Translations under genes and position numbers: made by a program
The notes under the pieces: model-generated
Databases searched by the model: none
The model's input: only the letters and a program-made list of their open reading frames with translations
What the model was told of the DNA's origin: nothing
Shown here: positions 1-5,575 of the stretch, piece by piece
Layout: every line of letters begins with the position of its first letter
How positions within the stretch are numbered: position 1 is the stretch's first letter
Source: Chlamydiota bacterium
Lineage (GTDB): Bacteria; Chlamydiota; Chlamydiia; Chlamydiales; Simkaniaceae
Assembly (NCBI GenBank): GCA_029556005.1
Contig: JAKQGT010000253.1
Coordinates: 1 to 5,851 of the forward strand
DNA length: 5,851 nucleotides
Reading direction: 5' to 3'

Positions 1-109
1 CAAGGACCCGCTTTCCATCTAACTCTTTCACATGCAATGTGTTAACATTTTTCCACGATGTTGAAATGTAGGGGGGGATACTTAGAATTTTATGATTGAC
101 CTTTTTCAT
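1..109 (-). CDS. N-terminal fragment of an unrecognised protein (cut by the left edge)
   Basis: Reading leftwards from an ATG at 109-107, 36 codons stay open to the window edge; the protein begins MKKVNHKILSIPPYIS and continues with a TSWKNV segment. The start is supported by a GAGGAA ribosome binding site ending 4 bases before the ATG, by an in-frame TAA eight codons upstream with no ATG, GTG or TTG between, and by a strong promoter about 37 bases further up. There is no signal peptide: the start is basic and then mixed polar, so the product is probably cytoplasmic. I cannot assign a function. The opening resembles small conserved hypothetical proteins that I associate with Chlamydiota, but that is an impression and not a match I can prove. 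A run of seven C on the coding strand (positions 71-77) encodes the Pro-Pro pair. The gene is divergent from phoH. Confidence 0.7.
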   Translation of the reverse strand, partial: MKKVNHKILSIPPYISTSWKNVNTLHVKELDGKRVL

Positions 110-145
110 ATCTTCCTCACAGACGCACCATTAGAACTCTACCCC

Positions 146-174
146 ATTATAGCGCTCTCGATTTTCAATGTCAA
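146..174 (-). promoter_or_regulatory. Perfect-consensus sigma-70 promoter for the left-edge gene
   Basis: On the minus strand a TTGACA -35 box (174-169) and a TATAAT -10 box (151-146) are separated by exactly 17 bases, which is the full sigma-70 consensus. Transcription should begin near position 139, giving a leader of about 30 bases before the ATG at 109. No other site in the window comes close to this match, so high constitutive expression of the left-edge gene is likely unless a repressor binds here. Confidence 0.85.
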
Positions 175-239
175 TATTGAGTTAGCACTTATACGTTTTA
201 ATTGCTGATTTTTTGTGTTTTCTGTTGATTTTTAATAAC

Positions 240-268
240 TTGCGTTTTTATTATTTTTTTACTATAAC
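240..268 (+). promoter_or_regulatory. Candidate distal promoter for phoH
   Basis: TTGCGT (240-245) and TATAAC (263-268) are separated by 17 bases. The -10 matches consensus at 5 of 6 positions and the -35 at 3 of 6. The site lies in a very T-rich stretch (about 200-320), so chance matches are likely; if used, the phoH leader would be about 110 bases long. Confidence 0.25.
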
Positions 269-325
269 CCTACTTTTACGGTTTTGCAAGGGATTTTTAT
301 TCAAAAATTTTTTTAAATCGGTTGC

Positions 326-353
326 TTGCTCGTAATAAAATTTCGATTATAAA
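326..353 (+). promoter_or_regulatory. Candidate proximal promoter for phoH
   Basis: TTGCTC (326-331) and TATAAA (348-353) are 16 bases apart, with a 5 of 6 match at -10 and 3 of 6 at -35. Initiation near 360 would give a leader of about 26 bases, which suits the AGGGAG ribosome binding site at 373-378. The upstream T-rich tract could act as an UP-like element. I prefer this over the distal candidate because of the shorter leader, but the sequence does not settle it. Confidence 0.35.
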
Positions 354-385
354 GAAAGATATAGAAAAACTCAGGGAGTGAGCTC

Positions 386-1690
386 ATGGCGCGAAAAACT
401 TTTGTTCTGGATACAAACGTCTTATTGCATGATCCAGAGGCGATTCAAAAGTTTGAGGGCAATGATGTTGTCATGCCATTAGTGGTTCTAGAAGAACTCG
501 ACAAAATGAAGCGTTTTACAGATGAGCTCGGTAAAAATGCGAGAAGTGTCATCCGCTTTATTGATGGATTAAAAGGGGATATATTTAAGGGAATAACACT
601 GGAAAATGGAGTGCAATTCTCCCTTTTTGTGGAGAACAAAGGAGCGGAAAGAGAAAGGTTCCCTCTTGCATTAGATAGTACGAAACACCGCATTTTATTT
701 GCTGCATACAAGTTGCAAGCAGAAGGAAGGAATGTTGTCGTTTTAATTTCTAAGGATTTTGTTCTGAGGATTAAAGCAGAATCCATCGGGATTGAGGCTC
801 AAGATTATGAAAGTCTAAAAGAGTCTTTTGATAATCTTTATAAGGGGTATCGCAAACTGGATCTTACGAAGCCACAAATCGATACCTTTATGACGAAAGG
901 GTTCCTAGAGCTCCCTTCAGAGGAATTCTTGCCGAATGAATACACTCTTTTTGGCAGCCCTGAACAGGTAATAGTACTCGGGAAGTACAATGCTTCAAAA
1001 AAGCGTGTGGAAGCATTAGACTCTTTAGGAAAAGAGGTTTGGGGGATTAAGCCCCTGAATGATGAACAACAATGCGCAATGGATCTTTTGATGCGCGATG
1101 ATATCAAATTAGTCTCACTCATTGGACAAGCGGGAACAGGAAAAACTTTACTAGCCCTTACCTGTGGATTAAGGAAGGTTTTTGACGAAAGTGTCTATAA
1201 CCGTATCCTTATCAGTCGTCCCATCATGCCACTCGGGAAAGATATTGGATATTTGCCAGGGACAAAAGAGGAGAAGATGTATCACTGGATGCAACCGATC
1301 TATGACAACTTGGAGTATGTGTGTGAAACCACTTCAGGGTCGGGGAATGGGGCTGAAACGAAACAGTGGATCATGGAGAGCGAAAAAATTGAGATGGAGG
1401 CGGTGACTTTCATCCGGGGACGCTCTTTGGCGAATACCTATATCATTATCGATGAAGCCCAAAACTTAACACCCCATGAAGTGAAGACGATTGTTTCTAG
1501 GGCAGGACGAGGAACAAAGGTTATTCTGACAGGAGATCCGACTCAGATTGATAATCCCTATCTCGATAAGGATTCGAATGCTTTAACCTATGTAGTCAGC
1601 CGTTTTAAATCCTATGAGATTTTTGGTCACGTCTTCTTTGAAAAGACTGAGCGCTCGGAGTTAGCAGCCATTGCTGCAAAAGTGCTTTGA
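386..1690 (+). CDS. phoH: PIN-PhoH family ATPase/ribonuclease (PhoH2/YlaK type)
   Basis: This cytoplasmic two-domain protein of 434 residues has the usual size for the PIN-PhoH subfamily, whose members are ATP-dependent RNA helicase/ribonucleases. The N-terminal PIN nuclease domain (about 4-150) shows DTNVLLHDP (8-16), VLEELDK (34-40) and SKD (122-124), giving acidic residues D8, E36/E37 and D124. The third acidic position looks altered: where relatives have NDNRIL, this protein has TKHRIL with Lys at 100. The C-terminal PhoH P-loop domain (about 220-434) has an intact Walker A GQAGTGKT (247-254), Walker B IIIDEAQN (353-360), the LTGDPTQID motif (382-390) and the typical TERSELA tail. The start is fixed by AGGGAG seven bases upstream. 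The gene stands alone, divergent from the left-edge gene and convergent with the kinase. Its TGA stop adjoins a palindromic repeat. The family and ATPase assignment is firm; nuclease activity is inferred and may be impaired. Confidence 0.95.
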   Translation: MARKTFVLDTNVLLHDPEAIQKFEGNDVVMPLVVLEELDKMKRFTDELGKNARSVIRFIDGLKGDIFKGITLENGVQFSLFVENKGAERERFPLALDSTKHRILFAAYKLQAEGRNVVVLISKDFVLRIKAESIGIEAQDYESLKESFDNLYKGYRKLDLTKPQIDTFMTKGFLELPSEEFLPNEYTLFGSPEQVIVLGKYNASKKRVEALDSLGKEVWGIKPLNDEQQCAMDLLMRDDIKLVSLIGQAGTGKTLLALTCGLRKVFDESVYNRILISRPIMPLGKDIGYLPGTKEEKMYHWMQPIYDNLEYVCETTSGSGNGAETKQWIMESEKIEMEAVTFIRGRSLANTYIIIDEAQNLTPHEVKTIVSRAGRGTKVILTGDPTQIDNPYLDKDSNALTYVVSRFKSYEIFGHVFFEKTERSELAAIAAKVL

Positions 1691-1827
1691 AAAGAGAGAT
1701 TTTTTCCTAGAGGATCTGTTTGGAGACCGGAGCAAACTTAGGAAAGTTTGTGTATACTCAAACAACTTCCCTAGGGGAAAAGATCCTTTTCATAAATGCT
1801 GGAATGAATTTTTAAACACCCTCTAAG
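1687..1827. repeat. Palindromic MITE-like repeat, copy 1 (left end missing)
   Basis: Bases 1687-1754 match 4256-4322 at 65 of 68 aligned positions (one C indel, two substitutions), in direct orientation. The copy continues to the end sequence at 1811-1827, the exact reverse complement of 4225-4241. Internally it is an imperfect palindrome: arm 1689-1722 pairs with 1759-1791 (about 25 Watson-Crick plus 3 G-U pairs over 33 positions). Inside lies a second hairpin, CAAACTT-AGGA-AAGTTTG (1733-1750). The left terminal sequence is absent because phoH coding sequence occupies that side. It lies between the convergent phoH and kinase genes, and its right end carries the kinase stop codon (complement of 1823-1825). 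As RNA it would fold strongly from either strand, so it may terminate both transcripts. No transposase gene is present. Confidence 0.8.
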
Positions 1828-2806
1828 CAAAAAAGGGATGCTGAAGGATTGCCTCTTCAGTATAACAAAATTCTGCGGCTAGAAGACCTTTTTCCGGATT
1901 GAGTAAGAGATCATTGAGATCGCTATTGTATTCTAGATCCGTTTTTAGAGCCATTTGGCCGAGAATAATCCCAAAATGTTTCCATTCCCATCGCATATCG
2001 TCTGATGACGTGAAGGGATGGGTAAGCCCAAAATCTGTCAGTTTGATGCGGTAAGGAGATTTCCCCTCTTTTTCCCCTTTTACGAGGATATTTCCTCCAT
2101 GGAGGTCTCCATGAAGATAGCCTGCTTGATGGAGGCCGAGAAGGGCTTCAGCGAGTTGTTTACCATATCCGCGAACAGCTTCTGAAGAAAGAGGCATTTT
2201 GGTCACGCGTTCTCCAAGGGTTCCTCCTTGAATTGCACGTGATAAGGTTCCAATCACGACATGCCCTTTATGGAGCTGGGGGTCGAGTTCTTCGAGGTAG
2301 TGCACCTCTTTTCCATCAAAAGTGAGTACGGCATAAGCCCGGTTTAGATGGCACCCTTTAGGAAGGGTCAAAGCTAGGGCATCTCCTCGAATACCCTCTT
2401 CGGTGATCTTATTGCTTGTTGACCAGTAGGAGTAGTAATCATTATCGGAGTAATAAGGGAGAAGTTTGAGGGCAAGTTTTTTCCCCTCAAAAGTGCGGGT
2501 TCCCTCCAATTGAAAAACCTTTCCAAAGGCTCCTCTTCCCAGGTATTTTTCGTAGGTGTCGAGTCCTTGTTCCTGAAGTTTAGCGAAAATCAGTTTGGCG
2601 AGGTGAGGGTCGTAAACGGCTTTTTGAATTTCTTCATAAAAGGAGTCATCATCGATTTTGATCGAAGGAAATGTCGCTTTTTGCGTTGCGTTGAAAACTC
2701 TTGCCACTTTGCTTTGAATCGAAGATTCATTGCGTTTGACGGGCTCATCCCAGTTGATCTCTAGGATTTCATTGATTATATCGTTTGCATCTACAGCTTC
2801 TACCAT
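1823..2806 (-). CDS. Hanks-type (eukaryotic-like) protein kinase with compact C-lobe
   Basis: The 327-residue product phosphorylates proteins if active. Residues 1-85 form an acidic, unassigned N-terminal extension. The kinase domain follows: glycine loop GRGAFGKV (90-97), ATP-anchoring Lys in LALKLL (K114), catalytic loop HGDLHGGNIL (232-241; D234, N239), DFG (258-260), and a final HPFF (324-326) typical of kinase domain ends. All core catalytic residues are present. The loop is non-RD (Gly before the catalytic Asp), with His where Ser/Thr kinases have Lys. Only about 14 residues separate DFG from the helix-F region (EWKHFGIILGQM, 274-285), so the usual activation loop and APE motif are absent. 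There is no membrane segment or PASTA repeat, so it is a soluble enzyme; an effector role inside a host is conceivable but unproven. AAGGG lies 8 bases before the ATG. It is divergent from mscS and convergent with phoH, and the TAG stop lies in the repeat end. Confidence 0.88.
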   Translation of the reverse strand: MVEAVDANDIINEILEINWDEPVKRNESSIQSKVARVFNATQKATFPSIKIDDDSFYEEIQKAVYDPHLAKLIFAKLQEQGLDTYEKYLGRGAFGKVFQLEGTRTFEGKKLALKLLPYYSDNDYYSYWSTSNKITEEGIRGDALALTLPKGCHLNRAYAVLTFDGKEVHYLEELDPQLHKGHVVIGTLSRAIQGGTLGERVTKMPLSSEAVRGYGKQLAEALLGLHQAGYLHGDLHGGNILVKGEKEGKSPYRIKLTDFGLTHPFTSSDDMRWEWKHFGIILGQMALKTDLEYNSDLNDLLLNPEKGLLAAEFCYTEEAILQHPFFA

Positions 2807-2835
2807 TTTAATGACCCTTATTTATTGATGCGAAG

Positions 2836-2864
2836 ATAATAACAATGAATAGGTTTTATTTAAA
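2836..2864 (-). promoter_or_regulatory. Candidate promoter for the kinase gene
   Basis: On the minus strand TTTAAA (2864-2859) and TATTAT (2841-2836) are 17 bases apart, matching consensus at 4 of 6 and 5 of 6. Initiation near 2829 would leave a leader of about 23 bases before the ATG at 2806. The whole region is AT-rich, so the call is tentative. Confidence 0.3.
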
Positions 2865-2899
2865 CAACACATATTATTTTAAAATTTTGTTTATTATTT

Positions 2900-2922
2900 A
2901 AACCCCCGTCTCAAGGGGGTTT
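2900..2922. promoter_or_regulatory. Strong stem-loop in the divergent kinase/mscS control region
   Basis: AAACCCCC (2900-2907) pairs with GGGGGTTT (2915-2922) across a 7-base GTCTCAA loop, an 8-bp stem with five G-C pairs in otherwise AT-rich sequence. It resembles an intrinsic terminator, but both neighbouring genes start away from it and neither strand has a long T-run after the stem (four T on plus, three T on minus). It may be an operator, an insulator against antisense readthrough, or the remnant of a terminator from a lost gene. Confidence 0.6.
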
Positions 2923-2949
2923 TAAAAAATAGGGACCCTTATGTATGCT
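2921..2949 (+). promoter_or_regulatory. Weak candidate promoter for mscS
   Basis: TTTAAA (2921-2926) and TATGCT (2944-2949) are 17 bases apart, each matching consensus at 4 of 6 positions. The -35 box overlaps the last bases of the stem-loop at 2900-2922, so anything that recognises that stem would affect initiation. The implied leader is about 23 bases. An alternative start site further upstream cannot be excluded. Confidence 0.2.
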
Positions 2950-2963
2950 ATGGAGAATCCATA
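2949..2963 (+). promoter_or_regulatory. Small hairpin in the mscS leader
   Basis: TATGGA (2949-2954) and TCCATA (2958-2963) form a perfect 6-bp inverted repeat with a GAA loop, ending 4 bases before the AGGA ribosome binding site (2968-2971). As RNA it would sit just ahead of the ribosome site; as DNA it could be a small operator. A repeat this short may be coincidental. Confidence 0.3.
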
Positions 2964-2978
2964 CAACAGGATAAAGAG

Positions 2979-4229
2979 ATGGATTTCTCGAAGTTTTCCT
3001 CGATCTACAGCTTAGGGTCTGTATTTGAATTATTTTCTATAGGATTATCCTTTCTTTTTGGGAAATGGCTCTCTTCTCATGTTCACAAAAAAGCTATCCT
3101 CCATTTTAAGACGATCAATATGACGTCCCACTCCAGTTTCTTTTTTTACTTGATGACTTTTATGATCCAGCTGGTGATGCTTCCCATCTTTTCCTTTGGT
3201 TTCGAGCTCTCCTCTTCATTAATCCAGTTTACCCTTCTGATCTTAGTCGCTCTAATGCTCAATACACTCTTGAAAAACTCTGTGCTCAAGATCTTTGTCT
3301 CTTTTTTTATTTGGAGCTTTTTTCTCTTGTATATCACCGGTTTATTACAACCGGTTTTTGCTTATCTCAGTGGGACATCAATACGGATTGGTTCAACAAC
3401 CCTTAACCTATTAGGGATCTTAAAGGCGATAGGAGCGACCACAATTTTGATCAGTGCAGCTCTGGCTTTTGCAAATTACTTAGATCGTCGATTGCAAAAG
3501 CAGAAGCAGCTGGCGATTTCGGCTAAACTCATTCTTTCGAAGACTGTTAAAACCTTTTTGTTAAGTTTTTCTGTATTTATTGGACTCTCTCTTTTTGGAA
3601 TCGATCTCTCCGTTCTCTCGTTCTTTGCGGGGGCGTTAGGAGTCGGTATCGCGTTTAGTCTCCAAAATATCCTATCCAATTTCTTTAGCGGTTTTATCCT
3701 TTTGGTCGATCGTTCTATCAAACCGGGTGATGTGATCAGTATTAATAATGGGCAGATTTATGGAGTGGTGAATAAGCTCCATGCTCGTTATGTTTCCTTA
3801 CGCACAAGGGAGGGGAAGGAACACTTAATTCCCAATCAGGAGATTATTTCGAGTAAACTTGAGAACTGGTCCTATTCTGATACGCAAATCCGAGTAGAAA
3901 CGGCTTTTAGAGTCTCGATCCATTCTGATTTATATTTGGTGGAAAAATTACTCAAAGAGATTGCTCTCAGTGCCAATAGGGTTGCCCCTAAACCCGCTCC
4001 CACCATCCGTTTTCGCTCTCTAATGGATAATGGGGTAGATCTTCTTTTGCGTTACTGGATCTCTGATCCTGAAAATGGCATTAGTGATGTCCGGAGTGAG
4101 ATTATTTTAAAAGCGTGGAAGGCGTTTCAAGAAAATGGCATTCAGGTTCCCATCCCTCCAAGAGAGATCTATCCAGGGTCAACCGATCCCCAAAAGACTT
4201 TAGATACCCTTCTTAACAAGAGCTCTTAG
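2979..4229 (+). CDS. MscS-family mechanosensitive channel
   Basis: This 416-residue inner-membrane protein should open under membrane tension to release solutes on hypo-osmotic shock. Hydrophobic segments lie near 12-29, 53-73, 81-98, 103-123, 143-165, 190-207 and 209-243, so it has more helices than the three of E. coli MscS. The last is the pore helix with the Gly/Ala-rich signature FFAGALGVGIAFSLQNILSN (215-234) and the following FSGFILLVDR. The beta domain comes next: IKPGDVI (247-253), VVNKLHARYVSLRT (263-276) and the hallmark LIPN (283-286). The C-terminal alpha/beta region runs to about 395 and ends in a short polar tail. The start is an ATG with AGGA seven bases upstream. It is a single gene, divergent from the kinase and convergent with the MFS gene; its TAG stop lies in repeat copy 2. 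MscS superfamily membership is clear; ion selectivity and exact subfamily are not. Confidence 0.93.
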   Translation: MDFSKFSSIYSLGSVFELFSIGLSFLFGKWLSSHVHKKAILHFKTINMTSHSSFFFYLMTFMIQLVMLPIFSFGFELSSSLIQFTLLILVALMLNTLLKNSVLKIFVSFFIWSFFLLYITGLLQPVFAYLSGTSIRIGSTTLNLLGILKAIGATTILISAALAFANYLDRRLQKQKQLAISAKLILSKTVKTFLLSFSVFIGLSLFGIDLSVLSFFAGALGVGIAFSLQNILSNFFSGFILLVDRSIKPGDVISINNGQIYGVVNKLHARYVSLRTREGKEHLIPNQEIISSKLENWSYSDTQIRVETAFRVSIHSDLYLVEKLLKEIALSANRVAPKPAPTIRFRSLMDNGVDLLLRYWISDPENGISDVRSEIILKAWKAFQENGIQVPIPPREIYPGSTDPQKTLDTLLNKSS

Positions 4230-4322
4230 AGGGTGTTTAAATAGTGCTTTCAGCATTGAAAAGAGAGATTTTTTCTAGAGGATCTGTTTGGAGGCCGGAG
4301 TAAACTTAGGAAAGTTTGTGTA
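4225..4322. repeat. Palindromic MITE-like repeat, copy 2 (right end missing)
   Basis: It opens with CTTAGAGGGTGTTTAAA (4225-4241), identical to the inverted end of copy 1, and includes the mscS TAG stop (4227-4229). Next come CAGCATT, also found inverted as AATGCTG in copy 1, and the shared core 4256-4322. The inner hairpin AAACTT-AGGA-AAGTTT is kept (4302-4317), and the closing C-G pair of copy 1 becomes T-G here, which still pairs as RNA. The right arm is lost: after 4322 similarity fades, with only TTCCCT (4335-4340) in the expected place before an unrelated 13-bp inverted repeat begins. Copy 2 therefore supplies the left end that copy 1 lacks. Confidence 0.8.
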
Positions 4323-4341
4323 GGTCGAAAACGGATTCCCT

Positions 4342-4407
4342 GATAGTGTCGTCATGAGATGGGTATTCAAGAAGTGGCTCCTATGAGCAACTCCTGACGA
4401 CACTATC
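4342..4407. repeat. Perfect 13-bp inverted repeat at the end of the MFS gene
   Basis: GATAGTGTCGTCA (4342-4354) and TGACGACACTATC (4395-4407) are exact reverse complements around a 40-base spacer. One mismatch further in, a GAG/CTC pairing extends the stem by 3 bp. The right arm overlaps the MFS stop codon (complement of 4403-4405), so the MFS transcript would fold just after its stop. No T-run follows on either strand, so it is not a classic intrinsic terminator. TA flanks the inner GTGTCGTCA/TGACGACAC on both sides, as a small TA-targeting mobile element would leave, but that reading is speculative. Confidence 0.75.
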
Positions 4408-5575
4408 TAACCCATTTTTCATAAATGAGCCAAGCAAGTCCTGGCCCAATAATAAAGGTTCCTGCTAGAGGGAGTTGGGTCGAGTCGGGTAGAAATGAAA
4501 CGAGGCTTCCCAAAACTGCTGCTCCTCCAATCTGCATCGATCCATAGAGAGCTCCGGCATATCCCGCAATCGAGCCAAAGGGGGTGAAAGCTATAGAAAA
4601 GGCATTAGGCCAGATAAACGTAGATCCAAAGTAGAATGCAATCACAGAGGCGATAATGCTCCAAGCTTGAACTCCCGTTAAGAAATAGGTGATCAGCATA
4701 AAAACTCCTGCAACAAGACTAATGCACCATCCTAATCGCATCAGCTTTTGCATCCCCCAACGTGTGACTAACTTACCATTTAAGTAGCCTGATAAAGCAT
4801 ACGCTACCCCTCCTCCTATTAAGGTGATCAATCCAAACTCTACAGGGGTGAGTCCCGCATGGGTAATGAGAACAACGGGGCCTGCAACAAAGTAAGAGAA
4901 AAAAGCTCCATACGTGAAAAAAGTGGAGAGAGTGGTTCCCATAAAAATAGGGCTTTTGAGAAGGACTAGAAACGTTTTTCCTATGTAGCGCAATTGAAGA
5001 CGTTCTTTATGGTGGTGAATATTGGTCTCTTTGAATCCAAAGATCATCAGTAACAGAGCGATTAGGGTATATCCCAACATAAAAATAAAACTCGCACGCC
5101 ATCCAAAATAGTGTTCTAAGAAGCCTCCCAATGCAGGGGCTCCAGGAATAATAAACAGGATAAAAACCACCAAGTAAGAGCTATACTTAGCCAATTCTTC
5201 TCCCTCAAAAACATCTCGGAAAACAGAGCGCCAAAGGGCTGCAACGGCTCCTGCACCACATCCTTGAACAAGTCGCCCAATGAGAAGGCCTTTGATGGCG
5301 AAGGAAAAGACACAAATCAAACTCCCTATGAGGAGAATGGATAGCCCAATGAGAATAGGTATTTTGCGTCCGATCCCTTCAGAAAGGGGGCCATAGATTA
5401 GTTGAGATAAGGCAACCCCTACCATATAAATCGATAGGCTCCACTGGACCCAGTTGATATCAGCATGTAATGTCATGGAAATTCCAGGTAACGATGGGGC
5501 GTAAATATCTGAGGCGAACTGGGTTAAACAAGCTACAAGAACGATGGTGATAAAGAGAAAGGCATGTTGCTTCAT
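4403..5575 (-). CDS. MFS multidrug exporter, Bcr/CflA type
   Basis: This 390-residue inner-membrane protein has about 12 hydrophobic helices, a loop near 182-200 between the halves, and the usual length for Bcr/CflA proton-driven drug exporters. Signature features are the DIYAPSLP motif at the end of helix 1 (23-30), motif A as YGPLSEGIGRK (61-71, with Glu replacing the usual Asp), motif B as RLVQGCGAGA (101-110), and the helix-5 Pro/Gly-rich motif PGAPALGG (144-151) followed by FGWRASF (157-163). The substrate cannot be told; chloramphenicol, bicyclomycin and sulfonamides are typical for the family. The ATG is fixed by a 4-base ATGA overlap with the stop of the upstream gene. No Shine-Dalgarno sequence precedes it (CCTAAAAATTC), so translation probably depends on coupling. 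Its stop lies in a 13-bp inverted repeat, and it converges with mscS. Confidence 0.92.
   Translation of the reverse strand: MKQHAFLFITIVLVACLTQFASDIYAPSLPGISMTLHADINWVQWSLSIYMVGVALSQLIYGPLSEGIGRKIPILIGLSILLIGSLICVFSFAIKGLLIGRLVQGCGAGAVAALWRSVFRDVFEGEELAKYSSYLVVFILFIIPGAPALGGFLEHYFGWRASFIFMLGYTLIALLLMIFGFKETNIHHHKERLQLRYIGKTFLVLLKSPIFMGTTLSTFFTYGAFFSYFVAGPVVLITHAGLTPVEFGLITLIGGGVAYALSGYLNGKLVTRWGMQKLMRLGWCISLVAGVFMLITYFLTGVQAWSIIASVIAFYFGSTFIWPNAFSIAFTPFGSIAGYAGALYGSMQIGGAAVLGSLVSFLPDSTQLPLAGTFIIGPGLAWLIYEKWVR

Noticed and set aside
118..132. Four-codon ATG-GTG-CGT-CTG-TGA minicistron in the leader of the left-edge gene
   Set aside because: It is too short to support, has no ribosome site of its own, and carries no attenuator-like codon run.
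200..320. Possible AT-rich replication or riboswitch element upstream of phoH
   Set aside because: I see T-runs only: no iterons, DnaA-box pattern, conserved riboswitch core or strong hairpin.
445..1406. Open frames on the opposite strand (445-786, 838-1122) and in another plus frame (1182-1406) inside phoH
   Set aside because: They are shadows of a convincing PIN-PhoH gene, have no recognisable protein features, and lie entirely inside it.
2510..2764. Plus-strand open frame inside the kinase gene
   Set aside because: It is antisense to conserved kinase sequence and the translation looks like no known protein.
4071..4143. GAAAATGGCATT occurs twice within mscS
   Set aside because: Both copies encode an Glu-Asn-Gly-Ile stretch in different parts of the C-terminal domain; a 12-base coincidence in coding sequence.
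4364..4396. Short ORFs (10-12 codons) in the spacer of the 13-bp inverted repeat
   Set aside because: They are too short, have no ribosome site, and sit inside a structured repeat.
4418..4429. TTTTCATAAATG shared between the MFS 3' coding end and repeat copy 1 (1787-1798), which could mean that the MFS C-terminus derives from the repeat
   Set aside because: The match is only 12 AT-rich bases and similarity does not continue on either side, so chance is the simpler explanation.
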